Shown here in pieces: positions 47,108 to 56,510 of a stretch of 64,000 bases of DNA. How positions within the stretch are numbered: the stretch's first letter is position 1; each line of letters opens with the position of its first letter. A program made the translations under genes and the position numbers. The stretch lies in NCBI GenBank assembly GCA_016592635.1, contig AP023240.1, positions 1 to 64,000 on the forward strand. Direction: 5' to 3'. This DNA is from Methyloprofundus sp. (lineage in GTDB: Bacteria > Pseudomonadota > Gammaproteobacteria > Methylococcales > Methylomonadaceae). The notes under the pieces are model-generated. The model was not told the origin of the DNA. It worked only from the letters and a program-made list of their open reading frames with translations, and did not search any database.

Positions 47108-49009
47108 ATGCTAAGCTTGCTCTCCAATATTTTTGCACGGTACCATCAGCGTACTGCTCCAGCCTTTGTTATTGGTATTTTTCGTATTTTGTACGGAATA
47201 GTTGCCTTCCAAGAAATTCTTTTCTTACTATATTTTAATCATCTAATATTTGACCCTATCCCGTACATTGATGTGGAATTTCCTATGATTCCATTATTTT
47301 TGTGTTTATGGGCGGTGGTGGCAGCTTGTTTGACCGTGGGGTATCGCAGTCAGTTTGCGATTATGGCCAATTATTTATTCTGGATCATCTTTGTTAACTT
47401 TACGCCGATGCAGCGTGACTTCGATGGTGGTTTTGACTTATTTATGATCGGTGTAGGATTTTTTCTTATCTTTATGCCAATTGGGCGAGCATTATCTGTC
47501 GATAACCTTTTGTATAAGCAACAGTTTAAATATAAGGACAAGCCAAGTATTCCGAATACGGTTAGTGCTTTAAGTTTATTGTTCCCGGTAATGGTGTGTT
47601 TGGGGTTCTTGTATTTCGATTCGGCAATACATAAATTATTTGCTGAGCATTGGCGTAACGGTCTGGGGGGGTGGTTGCCGACTTCAATGCCATATTATAT
47701 TTCGGCCTTGGATTTATCTTGGATGTTAAATAGTGAGATGCTGCAAAAAAGCATAGGCTATTTAATATTGGTTTTTCAGTTTACCTTCATTTTTTTATTT
47801 TATCGCCGTTCGTTTCGCCCTGTTTTTTTGCTGGTTGGTGCTGGTTTGCATTTTGGCATTACCATTAGTTTTAATATTTATCCCTTTGGTTTGGGGATGT
47901 TGTCGGTTTATATTTTGATGGTGCCTTTTTCTTGGTGGGCTGCTCTGGCAAATAAAATTATTTATAAGGAGCCTCAGTTGGTTGTTTATTATGATGGTGA
48001 CTGCCCATTATGTAACCGCACTGCGACAGTAATCAATCATTTTGATGTTATGCAGGGAGTTGCTTTTAATGATTTGCAATCTCATGCTGATGTAGTGCCG
48101 CAGTTGCGAAAGTATGATGAAAAAGTTTTGTTGGCTGATTTGTATGCCGTCGATTTGCAAGGCAATGTTTTTTCAGGTGTTGATACCTATATACAAGTTT
48201 TCTTGAAGATGCGTTATTTAGCAGTTGTCGCATGGGTTATGCGTATGCCTGGAATATACCATTTTGCTAAGCTTGTATATCGCCACATTGCTGACAATCG
48301 CTTGCGTAATGTTTGTGATGCGACATGTATGCCCAGTAGTATTGCTCAAGATTACCCTGTCGATTTATATACTCGGATTTTTGAAAATTATGCTGCACAA
48401 AAGCCTAAGCAATTTAAGTATAAAATGGCAAAAATTTTTATGGTCATGGTTATTTTGCAATTGAATAGTAGTGTTCATTATGGGTTTTTGTATCGATTTT
48501 ATGATTTGTCGGCGGTAGAAAACCCTTTGGCTAATCAGGCGCGATTGTTAAGTAATGCTGTTTTAATGTTGTCTACGACGTTTTTGGGGATTACTCCGCA
48601 TGCCTTATACCTGCATGATCACTTTGAAGGCTATGATGATTTGATTGCGATTACTTATATCGATGCTGATGGTAATGAGCGGTGGTTGCCTTTTGTTAAT
48701 GAGCAAGGACGAATGTTGGCTCCGAACTGGGGGAGGGTGCATTCAATGTGGGCCAATATTGCGGTAACCCCAAATATTAATTCAGATAGGTTGCATAAAT
48801 TTATTATGAAAGTAACGGCATTTTGGGGTAAAAAAGTAGGTTTGGATCTTGATCAGGCGCGATTTATTATTAAGCATAAGAATATTACAGCACCCGCACA
48901 GTGGCGAACAAATTTAAGGCAGGATAATTTATCAGGTGAATGGAGTAATATTGGTTCTGCTATTTGGCAGGACAGGCGTGTGAAAATAACAATTCGGCTT
49001 CCAAAATAA
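47108..49009 (+). CDS. HTTM-domain protein fused to a DCC thiol-disulphide oxidoreductase-like domain
   Basis: 633 residues. The N-terminal about 280 residues form an HTTM (horizontally transferred transmembrane) domain with several helices and FDSAIHKLFAEHWRNGLGGWLPT, related to the membrane part of vitamin-K gamma-carboxylase. Near 294 begins a DCC (DUF393) domain with YDGDCPLCNRTATVI, the D-x-x-C-x-x-C motif. The last about 200 residues have another helix and a soluble tail (ITYIDADGNERWLPFVNEQG). HTTM and DCC occur together in many bacteria; the chemistry is not known. Ribosome site is weak (ACGTGAGTATAAA). Confidence 0.85.
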   Translation: MLSLLSNIFARYHQRTAPAFVIGIFRILYGIVAFQEILFLLYFNHLIFDPIPYIDVEFPMIPLFLCLWAVVAACLTVGYRSQFAIMANYLFWIIFVNFTPMQRDFDGGFDLFMIGVGFFLIFMPIGRALSVDNLLYKQQFKYKDKPSIPNTVSALSLLFPVMVCLGFLYFDSAIHKLFAEHWRNGLGGWLPTSMPYYISALDLSWMLNSEMLQKSIGYLILVFQFTFIFLFYRRSFRPVFLLVGAGLHFGITISFNIYPFGLGMLSVYILMVPFSWWAALANKIIYKEPQLVVYYDGDCPLCNRTATVINHFDVMQGVAFNDLQSHADVVPQLRKYDEKVLLADLYAVDLQGNVFSGVDTYIQVFLKMRYLAVVAWVMRMPGIYHFAKLVYRHIADNRLRNVCDATCMPSSIAQDYPVDLYTRIFENYAAQKPKQFKYKMAKIFMVMVILQLNSSVHYGFLYRFYDLSAVENPLANQARLLSNAVLMLSTTFLGITPHALYLHDHFEGYDDLIAITYIDADGNERWLPFVNEQGRMLAPNWGRVHSMWANIAVTPNINSDRLHKFIMKVTAFWGKKVGLDLDQARFIIKHKNITAPAQWRTNLRQDNLSGEWSNIGSAIWQDRRVKITIRLPK

Positions 49010-49252
49010 GGCTAAGTCATTAAAATCTTTGAAAAAACTATTACTTATCGCGTTGCTTTTTTAAGCTAAAGTTGGCTTGAAGTGGGCGCTATTTTACATG
49101 AAACTAAAGTGAATATGCTGTAGTCTGTATCATAAAAGGATCGAGTAAATACAAAATGGTGTTGCATCAAAACTAATGCCATGATATAAATTACTCCGTG
49201 CTTTTGATTAGTACGCAAAAACAATAATAAACTTAATCCTGAGGAGGATGTC

Positions 49253-49366
49253 ATGAAAAAAGTATTATCTCTACTAGCTATATCTCTAATGTTAATCGGT
49301 GGAACTGGATGCATGGATGATCCAGATGGCAGCAAGCAACAAGTTTCTAGCTCTATTTCTCTATAA
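49253..49366 (+). CDS. Tiny lipoprotein, copy 1 (LIGGTGCMDDPDGS family)
   Basis: 37 residues: MKKVLSLLAISLMLIGGTGC is a lipoprotein signal peptide with Cys20 as the lipidation site, followed by only 17 mature residues (MDDPDGSKQQVSS...). GAGGAGG is 5 bp before the ATG and a strong terminator follows, so it is a real gene. A second copy at 51609-51716 shares 23 of the first 27 residues including the MDDPDGS after the cysteine. The Asp at +3 and +4 rather than +2 predicts outer-membrane sorting. Function unknown. Confidence 0.85.
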   Translation: MKKVLSLLAISLMLIGGTGCMDDPDGSKQQVSSSISL

Positions 49367-49392
49367 TAGTTTAGAAATAGGTTTGAAAAAAA

Positions 49393-49420
49393 GCCCGAGT
49401 TTTATCTCGGGCTTTTTTTT
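49393..49420. terminator. Bidirectional terminator
   Basis: GCCCGAG (49393-49399), TTTTAT loop, CTCGGGC (49406-49412), then eight T; seven A on the left make it work for the HD-GYP gene on the minus strand too. Confidence 0.93.
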
Positions 49421-49455
49421 GCTTGAAATAAAGTGTGGAATGTCAGCTAGGGGAT

Positions 49456-51033
49456 CTAATTGACATCAATTTGTTGTTTGTTGAGAAATTTTTCAGCATA
49501 GGTCAAATAAACTTTTTCCTCTATAAAAGCAGCATAAATGTCTGGATCTATGTGGCCATCTTCTTGCATTTTCTTTAGAATAAATAAGGCTTCGGATAGT
49601 TTCTTGGCATTTTTGTAGGGACGATCTTTTGCGGTAAGTGCTTCAAAAATATCTGCAATAGCCATGATTCTGGCGGGTATTGACATCTGCTCTCGAGTTA
49701 GGCCGTTTGGGTAGCCCTTGCCATCCATGCGCTCGTGGTGACCGCCTGCGTATTCGGGGACTTTTTTGAGGTGTTTGGGGAAGTTGATTTTATCTAACAT
49801 TGCAATAGTTGCTGAGATATGATGATTGATTATATTGCGTTCTTTTTCGGTTAGTGTGCCTTTGCTAATGGTTAAATTTTGTACCTCGTTTTCTGTTAAT
49901 AAAGGTTGTTCTTTGCTTGCTTGTAGCCAGCGTTGCTTGGCTATTGATTTTATGCGCTCTTGATCTTCTGTAGACATGAATTCAGAGCCAGTATTGGCCT
50001 GTTCGATAAAGGCCAGATTGTCGGCCAATTCTTTAAGTGAGTTTTGGTATAGAAAAAAGGGGGGGGGAGTTTGATGATTTTTTAGTGCGTTAATTTGTTG
50101 TTTGAGGGAGGTGATTTCAGCATCACGCTTAAGAATTTCAAAGCGGGTTTTGATTAATTCGATCCGGTCATAAAGCGTTTCTAATTTTGTTGCTTTGTCG
50201 ACCACATATTCTGGTGTGGTTATTTTGCCGCAATCATGTAGCCAGCCCGCAATTTTTAGTTCGTAGCGGTCATCATCATTCATTGCGAAATCTTTTAAGT
50301 AGCCTTTATTAGTTTTATGGGCGGCTTCGGCAATGAGTAGGGTGAGTTCGGGAACGCGACGACAATGGCCGCCTGTGTAAGGTGACTTGTCATCAATCGC
50401 GGTGGCAATTAATTGAATTAATGATTCAAACATGCATTCCAAATTATCTATAAGGCTTTGCTTGGTGAGTACCAATGCCGCCTGTGAGGCTAAGGCTTTA
50501 GTGAAGTGTGTGGATACATCGTCAAAGCCAATAGTGTCTCCAGTCATGGGGTCGGTGGCGTTGATGAGTTGTAGTACGCCTATGGTGTCATTTTCATGAT
50601 TTTTTAATGGAATAGCGAGAAAGGACTTGGAGTGGTAATGATTGATGCTGTCGAATTTTTTTATACCTGAAAAGTCAAAATTAGTATCGTTGTTAGCATC
50701 GACTATATTAATGGCTTGGTTGTGATGGTATGCATAACTTACTACGTTTGTGTAGTTAGGTGAACCATCTGGTAGGTAAAGTTGAATGTTGGGGAAGTTG
50801 ATTGGCTTATTTGAAGTCCCCCCAAGGTGAATGTTTAAGGAGGTTGAATGGACGATTACCATTTTAATCGCGTTGCCTTCGACACAATACAAAGTGCCAC
50901 CATCTGCAGCGGTAATAGACTTTGCGCCATGTAATATCATTTCCAGCAAGTCATCTCGCGAACGCTCTTCTGAGAGTGCAATACCAATTTCAATTAGCTT
51001 TTCAAGTTGTTCAATAATGCGATGCTTAGTCAT
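49456..51033 (-). CDS. GAF-HD-GYP cyclic di-GMP phosphodiesterase
   Basis: 525 residues. An N-terminal GAF sensor domain (about 14-190, GGTLYCVEGNAIKMVIVHS, FLAIPLKNHENDTIGVLQLIN) leads into an HD-GYP domain: GGHCRRVPELTLLIAEAA, the metal-binding HD in AGWLHDCGKI, and HHERMDGKGYPNGLT near 430, which has the G-Y-P signature. A helical insert of about 120 residues (IELIKTRFEILKRDAEITSL) separates the HD from the later His residues. Such proteins cleave c-di-GMP to pGpG/GMP. It pairs functionally with the GGDEF protein at 33 kb. Confidence 0.92.
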   Translation of the reverse strand: MTKHRIIEQLEKLIEIGIALSEERSRDDLLEMILHGAKSITAADGGTLYCVEGNAIKMVIVHSTSLNIHLGGTSNKPINFPNIQLYLPDGSPNYTNVVSYAYHHNQAINIVDANNDTNFDFSGIKKFDSINHYHSKSFLAIPLKNHENDTIGVLQLINATDPMTGDTIGFDDVSTHFTKALASQAALVLTKQSLIDNLECMFESLIQLIATAIDDKSPYTGGHCRRVPELTLLIAEAAHKTNKGYLKDFAMNDDDRYELKIAGWLHDCGKITTPEYVVDKATKLETLYDRIELIKTRFEILKRDAEITSLKQQINALKNHQTPPPFFLYQNSLKELADNLAFIEQANTGSEFMSTEDQERIKSIAKQRWLQASKEQPLLTENEVQNLTISKGTLTEKERNIINHHISATIAMLDKINFPKHLKKVPEYAGGHHERMDGKGYPNGLTREQMSIPARIMAIADIFEALTAKDRPYKNAKKLSEALFILKKMQEDGHIDPDIYAAFIEEKVYLTYAEKFLNKQQIDVN

Positions 51034-51608
51034 AGGGAGACCTTGTGCAAAGTGATTTTGAGTATACTAGTTGCGAATACCATCATCATAATGGTAGCAC
51101 AGAGATTCAAGAGATTAAAATCAGCAGTTTTAGATATTCTGATATTAAGCTGTATAAAACATCAGCTTATAGTGGGTATGGATAAGATTATTAGTAGGAT
51201 TTTTGCTAGATGCTTAAGGGGTAGCTGAATGCTATCGGCCATAAACTATGAGTTGTTTGTCACGGGTTTTGTCATATGTTCCTAAAACTAAAGGCATTAG
51301 ACGATCCAAAATGAGCCGCCTAATGCTTAGTTGTTAAAGGTGCGCAACGATTTATAAATAGTGTTTACTTTACACTTGCGCGCATCCAACATACTGTTTA
51401 TTGAAGCATGGAAAACCAATGGCTGATTTATCACGCCCCCAGACAAAACTTTAACGCTACTTTTTCAGATTGTTATTTTATTTCAAAGATAGAATTTAGA
51501 ATAAATTCCCTCTTTAAAATGTAAGCTCAGCCTGAACATTTTTAGTTTGCGGTATAAAAATACTGCAAATTCTAATATAAAATGGAGAATTAAAGTCTCT
51601 TTAATGAC
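51034..51608. other. Intergenic region
   Basis: 575 bp without a convincing gene. A frame with basic residues at about 51091-51228 lacks a ribosome site. No DnaA boxes or repeats were recognised here. Confidence 0.4.
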
Positions 51609-51716
51609 TTAATTGTTTTTTGTAGTGTGTTGTTGGCTACCATCTGGATCATCCATACAGCCAGTTCCGCCAATAAGCATTAATGTGATCGCTAGAGCTG
51701 ATAAAATCTTTTTCAT
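51609..51716 (-). CDS. Tiny lipoprotein, copy 2 (LIGGTGCMDDPDGS family)
   Basis: 35 residues: MKKILSALAITLMLIGGTGC signal with Cys20, then MDDPDGSQQHTTKNN. Paralogue of the copy at 49253-49366 on the opposite strand 2.3 kb away; the signal peptide and first seven mature residues are nearly identical while the tails differ. TGGAGAC lies 4-5 bp before the ATG. Function unknown; its short mature part resembles lysis-protein or entericidin-like lipopeptides only in size. Confidence 0.8.
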   Translation of the reverse strand: MKKILSALAITLMLIGGTGCMDDPDGSQQHTTKNN

Positions 51717-51833
51717 TATTGTCTCCAAAATTTTTATAATTATGATTGTACCTACTTAAAGTACGTTTATTTTATATCATGGCTAAGTTTTTGATGCAAT
51801 AGTTAAACTGAAATTTTTTGGTTTTGAATGAGG

Positions 51834-52091
51834 CTAAGCAGAACTGCTGCCTGGAATGGCTGTATTTTTTAGTGTAGCAGTGTGAGGAAGTGTTTGAAAA
51901 AGCTTCGGCCTTTTTTTAATGATATATGCACATGCCATTAAAAAAGGGTCGAAGCTTTTGTGTTTTGTTTTACGCTGATATTTTCTTTTATCTTTGAATA
52001 TTAATGCCTTATTAAAATAATGAGCATGTTTGGCGACCAAATTATTTGTATCAGGCATGCTATTATTTGTTGTTTTTTTTGGTTTTTTCAT
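51834..52091 (-). CDS. arfA: Candidate ribosome-rescue factor ArfA with an in-frame hairpin
   Basis: 85 residues, strongly basic. HYFNKALIFKDKRKYQRKTKH aligns with the ArfA core (E. coli [22 protein letters not shown]); the Y-x-R-K-x-K-H signature is exact, with two residues fewer in the glycine loop. ArfA recruits RF2 to ribosomes stalled on stopless mRNA. Directly after this core the reading frame runs through a 24-bp hairpin (51897-51959) with terminator character, and the remaining 20 residues are not conserved-looking. E. coli arfA has the same plan: the hairpin truncates the mRNA so that ArfA is made only when tmRNA fails. AAGGAA precedes the ATG. Divergent from mnmG. Confidence 0.55.
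   Translation of the reverse strand: MKKPKKTTNNSMPDTNNLVAKHAHYFNKALIFKDKRKYQRKTKHKSFDPFLMACAYIIKKRPKLFQTLPHTATLKNTAIPGSSSA
51897..51959 (-). terminator. Large hairpin inside the arfA-like frame
   Basis: On the minus strand the arms (51959-51936 and 51921-51897) pair over 24 positions with two mismatches around a 14-nt loop; the second arm ends in CUUUUU. It spans codons 45 to 65. It would stop transcription or be cut by RNase III, giving a stopless transcript. Confidence 0.8.
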
Positions 52092-52110
52092 TAATCGGTT
52101 CCTTAATAAT

Positions 52111-52119
52111 TGTGAATAA
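52111..52119 (-). promoter_or_regulatory. DnaA box upstream of mnmG
   Basis: TGTGAATAA is the exact complement of TTATTCACA, a perfect match to the TTATNCACA consensus. A one-mismatch relative (TGTGCAAAA) lies at 52132-52140. The gap 52092-52190 is very AT-rich. One to two boxes are not enough to call an origin. Confidence 0.45.
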
Positions 52120-52190
52120 AAAATTTCTTTTTGTGCAAAACTCCCGTGAACAAATTAAAATACTACTTTGTTCAATTTTAAGATAAGTCT

Positions 52191-54059
52191 GTGAAATTTT
52201 CAAAAGAATTTGATGTTATTGTTGTTGGTGGTGGGCATGCGGGTACTGAGGCTGCTTTGGCGGCCGCGCGTATGGGTGCCAAAACCTTGTTGTTGACTCA
52301 AAGTATTGATGCTTTAGGGCAAATGAGTTGTAATCCTGCTATAGGGGGGATAGGTAAGGGGCATTTGGTTAAAGAGGTTGATGCGCTTGGAGGGGTTATG
52401 GCGCGGGCTATTGACCATGCTGGTATTCATTTTCGTACTTTAAATGCCAGTAAAGGTCCTGCGGTACGAGCAACCCGTGGGCAGGCTGACCGTGAATTAT
52501 ATAGGCAATTTATAAGAAGTGCCTTGGAGAATCAGCGGAACCTGATGTTGTTTCAACAGATGGTGGCTGATTTATGGGTTGAAGGTGAGACTGTTGTTGG
52601 CGTTAAAGCGCAGATGGGTTTGAACTTTAGGGCTAAAGCTGTGGTTTTGACGGTAGGGACTTTTTTGGGTGGAAAAATTCATATTGGCTTAGAAAGTTAT
52701 GCTGGAGGTAGGGCGGGAGATGCGGCATCAATTGCGCTGGCTGATAGGTTGCGTGAATTGCCCTTTCGAATTGAACGATTAAAGACGGGTACTCCTCCGC
52801 GTATTGATGGGCGAACTATTGATTTTTCATTATTAGAGCAACAGCATGGTGATGATCCTGTGCCTGTTTTTTCTTTTATGGGTAATGCAAGTCAGCACCC
52901 GCGACAAGTGCCGTGCTATATCACGCGTACAAATGAGCGTACCCATGATATCATCCGTGGTGGCTTGGATCGTTCACCTATGTATGCGGGAGAAATTGAT
53001 GGTATTGGGCCGCGGTATTGTCCTTCGATAGAAGATAAAGTAGTGCGTTTTGCGGAGCGGGCGTCGCATCAGATATTTATTGAGCCAGAAGGCTTGCATA
53101 CGCATGAGTATTATCCGAATGGCATTTCAACCAGCTTGCCTTTTGATGTGCAATATGATTTTGTGCGCACTATGGTAGGGTTTGAGGGAGCGGAGATAGT
53201 ACGACCTGGGTATGCGATTGAGTATGATTTTTTTGACCCTAGAGATTTAAAGATGTCGTTAGAAACCAAATATATGTCAGGCTTGTTTTTTGCAGGGCAG
53301 ATTAACGGCACCACAGGATATGAAGAGGCAGCAGCGCAAGGTTTAATTGCTGGTTTAAATGCCGCGCGCCAAGTGCAAGAAAAAGCAAGTTGGTGTCCTG
53401 CGCGCGATGAAGCCTATATTGGTGTTATGATTGATGACCTTGTTGTCAGAGGCACTAAAGAGCCGTATCGGATGTTTACCAGCCGAGCTGAATATCGCTT
53501 GTTGTTGCGCGAAGATAATGCTGATTTACGTTTGACAGAAAAAGGGCGAGACTTGCAGTTAGTGGGAGATGCGCAATGGCAGGCTTTTAATGAGAAGCGT
53601 GATGCCATTAGCAAATTACAAAGTGAATTAACTCAGAAATGGGTAAGAAAAGATAGTCCTGAAGCGTTGCGGGTGTCTGAAATATGGGGGAAGCCATTGA
53701 CTAAAGAGGCTAATTTGATGGAATTGTTGCGCCGCCCCGAGATTGATATAGTAAAGCTAATGGCTTTTGCTGATCGGCAAGAAGAGTCTTTGCAAGTGTT
53801 GCAGCAGGTAGAGGTGCAGGCAAAATATGCGGGCTATATTGAGCGGCAACAGCAGGATATAGAAAAAGCCAAGCGCTATGATCACCTGCAAATACCAGCA
53901 GATTTTGACTTTAGCTTAGTGAAGGGGTTATCTAATGAAGTGCGTGAAAAATTAACTAAGCAGCGGCCCGAAACTTTGGGCTTAGCTTCCAGAATACCAG
54001 GTATGACACCTGCCGCAGTTTCCTTGTTATTAATATATATGAAAAAGAAAAATGGATAG
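52191..54059 (+). CDS. mnmG: tRNA uridine-5-carboxymethylaminomethyl modification enzyme MnmG (GidA)
   Basis: FAD enzyme that with MnmE modifies U34 of several tRNAs. 622 residues: FAD-binding [19 protein letters not shown], the GidA signatures [15 protein letters not shown] and [20 protein letters not shown], and a C-terminal helical domain for MnmE/tRNA ([13 protein letters not shown]). Starts with GTG at 52191 ([13 protein letters not shown]). Overlaps rsmG by eight bases; the mnmG-rsmG-parA-parB order is widely kept near bacterial origins. Confidence 0.97.
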   Translation: MKFSKEFDVIVVGGGHAGTEAALAAARMGAKTLLLTQSIDALGQMSCNPAIGGIGKGHLVKEVDALGGVMARAIDHAGIHFRTLNASKGPAVRATRGQADRELYRQFIRSALENQRNLMLFQQMVADLWVEGETVVGVKAQMGLNFRAKAVVLTVGTFLGGKIHIGLESYAGGRAGDAASIALADRLRELPFRIERLKTGTPPRIDGRTIDFSLLEQQHGDDPVPVFSFMGNASQHPRQVPCYITRTNERTHDIIRGGLDRSPMYAGEIDGIGPRYCPSIEDKVVRFAERASHQIFIEPEGLHTHEYYPNGISTSLPFDVQYDFVRTMVGFEGAEIVRPGYAIEYDFFDPRDLKMSLETKYMSGLFFAGQINGTTGYEEAAAQGLIAGLNAARQVQEKASWCPARDEAYIGVMIDDLVVRGTKEPYRMFTSRAEYRLLLREDNADLRLTEKGRDLQLVGDAQWQAFNEKRDAISKLQSELTQKWVRKDSPEALRVSEIWGKPLTKEANLMELLRRPEIDIVKLMAFADRQEESLQVLQQVEVQAKYAGYIERQQQDIEKAKRYDHLQIPADFDFSLVKGLSNEVREKLTKQRPETLGLASRIPGMTPAAVSLLLIYMKKKNG

Positions 54060-54669
54060 CAGTCGAGCAGTGCTCCAAGAGGGAGTAGCTGAGCTGGGTA
54101 TTGAGGCAACAGAACAGCAGATTGATTTATTGTTGGCTTTTGTGAAATTAATAGCAAAGTGGAACAAGGCTTATAATCTTTCTGCCATTCGCAAGCAAGA
54201 AGATATGTTGCATTTGCATATTTTAGATAGTTTGGCTGTATTGCCTTATGTGGTGGGGGAGAAAATTATCGATGTAGGCACGGGAGCTGGTTTGCCAGGA
54301 ATTCCTTTGGCTATTTTTATGCCCAGTGTACAATTTACTTTATTGGACAGTAACTCAAAAAAAACGCGTTTTGTGCAACAAAGTATCATGGAGCTGGATT
54401 TAAAAAATGTCGAAATAGTGCATGGCCGGGTGGAAGAGTTAGGGCGAGTTGCAGAATACGATGTAGTAATCAGTCGTGCATTTACAAGTTTACATGACAT
54501 GATGGGGTTGACTGAGTATTTATTGCAGCCACAAGGCATGTTGCTGGCAATGAAAGGGCAGGTGCCCAAATTAGAACTAGAGAAAATTGGTAAAACATAT
54601 TCGGTGGAGTCGATTGCAGTGCCTGGCGTGGATGCCGAAAGGTGCCTGGTGCGGGTAAATAAAACATGA
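54052..54669 (+). CDS. rsmG: 16S rRNA m7G527 methyltransferase RsmG (GidB)
   Basis: 205 residues (E. coli 207). SAM-binding motif [26 protein letters not shown] near the N-terminus and the [13 protein letters not shown] catalytic region. Loss in other bacteria gives low-level streptomycin resistance. Overlaps mnmG (8 bp) and parA (4 bp). Confidence 0.96.
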   Translation: MDSSRAVLQEGVAELGIEATEQQIDLLLAFVKLIAKWNKAYNLSAIRKQEDMLHLHILDSLAVLPYVVGEKIIDVGTGAGLPGIPLAIFMPSVQFTLLDSNSKKTRFVQQSIMELDLKNVEIVHGRVEELGRVAEYDVVISRAFTSLHDMMGLTEYLLQPQGMLLAMKGQVPKLELEKIGKTYSVESIAVPGVDAERCLVRVNKT

Positions 54670-55433
54670 GTAAAATAATTGCAGTAACTAATCAAAAAGG
54701 GGGCGTAGGTAAAACTACGACCAGTGTCAATTTGGCTGCTTGTTTAGCGGCTGCCAAGCGTAAAGTATTGCTAATTGATTTGGATCCTCAAGGTAATGCT
54801 GCAATGGGTTGCGGGGTTAATAAATCTAATGTGCTCTATTCTAGTTGTGACTTATTGATAGAAGATGTGCCGATAACAGAGATGATTGTATCTGTGCCTG
54901 AAATTGGCTTTGATGTGATTGCGGGTAATGCAGATTTAACAGTGGCAGAAGTACAGTTAATGAAAATGACGCAGCGTGAGCGGCGACTGGCTAATGCTCT
55001 GCAGCAAGTGCATGGGCAGTATGATTATATTTTAATTGATTGTCCGCCCTCTCTGAATATGTTGACCCTTAATGCAATGGTTGCTGCAGATAGTGTATTA
55101 GTGCCTATGCAGTGTGAATATTATGCGCTGGAGGGGCTGTCAGCTTTAATGGAGACATTGCGCAATATTCAAGAGACAGCAAATGCGACTTTATATTTGG
55201 AAGGAATATTGCGTACTATGTTTGATACCCGTAGTCGTTTAACTAAGGATGTGTCGGAGCAATTGGTTGAGTATTTTAGTGAAAAAGTATTTAGAACCTG
55301 TATTCCGAGGAACGTAAGGTTGGCAGAGGCGCCAAGTCATGGCATGCCAGTCTTGCAGTATGATAAAGGCTCGCGTGGAGCAGTGGCTTATATTGCCTTG
55401 GCTGGTGAATTAATCAGGAAAGAAAAGAAATAA
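54666..55433 (+). CDS. parA: Chromosome-partitioning ATPase ParA (Soj)
   Basis: 255 residues with the deviant Walker A TNQKGGVGKTTTSVNL, Walker A' (LLIDLDPQGNAAMGCG) and Walker B (YILIDCPPSLNML). The short form without an N-terminal HTH, as for chromosomal ParA. Works with ParB on parS sites near the origin; no parS-like TGTTTCACGTGAAACA was seen in the window. Confidence 0.97.
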   Translation: MSKIIAVTNQKGGVGKTTTSVNLAACLAAAKRKVLLIDLDPQGNAAMGCGVNKSNVLYSSCDLLIEDVPITEMIVSVPEIGFDVIAGNADLTVAEVQLMKMTQRERRLANALQQVHGQYDYILIDCPPSLNMLTLNAMVAADSVLVPMQCEYYALEGLSALMETLRNIQETANATLYLEGILRTMFDTRSRLTKDVSEQLVEYFSEKVFRTCIPRNVRLAEAPSHGMPVLQYDKGSRGAVAYIALAGELIRKEKK

Positions 55434-55437
55434 GCTT

Positions 55438-56325
55438 ATGGCTGAAAAGAAAAGGGGTTTGGGTAAAGGGCTCGGTGCATTGATGGGTGACATGGGCATT
55501 AAGGAGCAAATTAAAAATACTTTGCAAACTTTGCCTGTGGAATACTTGCAGCGTGGCAGATATCAGCCAAGAAAGGATATTGATCCTGTGCGTTTGCAGG
55601 AGTTGGCGGATTCAATACAGAGGCAAGGTATAGTGCAGCCCATTATAGTCAGGGAAGTGGGCTATAATCGCTATGAGATAGTGGCGGGAGAGCGCCGTTG
55701 GCGAGCAGGGCAGTTGGCAGGATTGGCGGAGGTGCCAGTCGTTATTAAAGATATTGATGATCGTACGGCGATTGCAATTGCTTTAATTGAAAATATTCAA
55801 CGTGAAGATTTAAACCCGCTAGAAGAGTCGGAGGCATTTCAGCGCCTGTTAGAAGAGTTTGACCTGACTCATCAGCAAATTGCTGAAGCGGTAGGTAAAT
55901 CAAGGGTTACAATTACTAATACGCTACGCCTAAATGATTTAGATGTTACGGTAAAAAATTTTGTAGCTAAGCGACAATTAGGCATGGGGCATGCACGTGC
56001 TTTGTTAAGTTTGTCTGCTGACAAGCAAATTGCTTTAGCAAAAAAAGTGGTTGATGAAGGGTTGTCGGTGCGAGTAACTGAGAGACTAGTTAAGCTGGAG
56101 CAGCAAAGCAATAAAAGTGAGTCTGGGGAGCAAGCTACTAATGAGCCGAATATTGATAGAGATACGGCGCGCTTACAAGAAGCTATGACTAGTTTTTTAG
56201 GAGCCAAAACTATAATAAAACATAATGTCAATGGACAAGGTACTGTGGTTATAAACTATGGTAGTCTTGAAGAGTTGGATGGGATTGTTACTCGGTTTGA
56301 TATAAATAAAGGATTTTCAGAATAA
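55438..56325 (+). CDS. parB: Chromosome-partitioning protein ParB (Spo0J)
   Basis: 295 residues: basic N-terminal ParA-interacting stretch (KKRGLGKGLGALMG), the CTP-binding/Box II region (GERRWRAGQLAG, ENIQREDLNPLEES), HTH (QIAEAVGKSRVTITNTLRL) and a C-terminal dimerisation domain. Starts 4 bp after parA. Confidence 0.97.
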   Translation: MAEKKRGLGKGLGALMGDMGIKEQIKNTLQTLPVEYLQRGRYQPRKDIDPVRLQELADSIQRQGIVQPIIVREVGYNRYEIVAGERRWRAGQLAGLAEVPVVIKDIDDRTAIAIALIENIQREDLNPLEESEAFQRLLEEFDLTHQQIAEAVGKSRVTITNTLRLNDLDVTVKNFVAKRQLGMGHARALLSLSADKQIALAKKVVDEGLSVRVTERLVKLEQQSNKSESGEQATNEPNIDRDTARLQEAMTSFLGAKTIIKHNVNGQGTVVINYGSLEELDGIVTRFDINKGFSE

Positions 56326-56432
56326 AATTTAACTCACGAGATAATGCAAAAAATCGAGAGTATTAAGCTGTTAAGGGTGTTGTCAGTGAGAAATGTTGCT
56401 ATCACATGCCTGATAGTAAGTTAAATATATGG

Positions 56433-56460
56433 TTGTTGTAACTAATCTAAATACTATACT
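56433..56460 (+). promoter_or_regulatory. Candidate promoter of the atp operon
   Basis: TTGTTG (56433-56438) and TATACT (56455-56460) with a 16-bp spacer, in the 185-bp gap before atpI. Confidence 0.35.
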
Positions 56461-56510
56461 AAATCCCTACTTGCTTAAATGTGCTCTGCTAGATATAATT
56501 CCTACATTAT

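Noticed and set aside
51091..51228. Basic plus-strand frame upstream of the HD-GYP gene
   Set aside because: No ribosome site, no family resemblance, and odd Ile/Lys/Leu composition expected from AT-rich DNA.
52092..52190. Full oriC between the arfA-like gene and mnmG
   Set aside because: Only one perfect and one near-perfect DnaA box within 99 bp; too few for a call, kept as a candidate site only.
54666..56325. parS sites near parAB
   Set aside because: No match to the TGTTTCACGTGAAACA consensus, even with one or two mismatches, was seen by eye.
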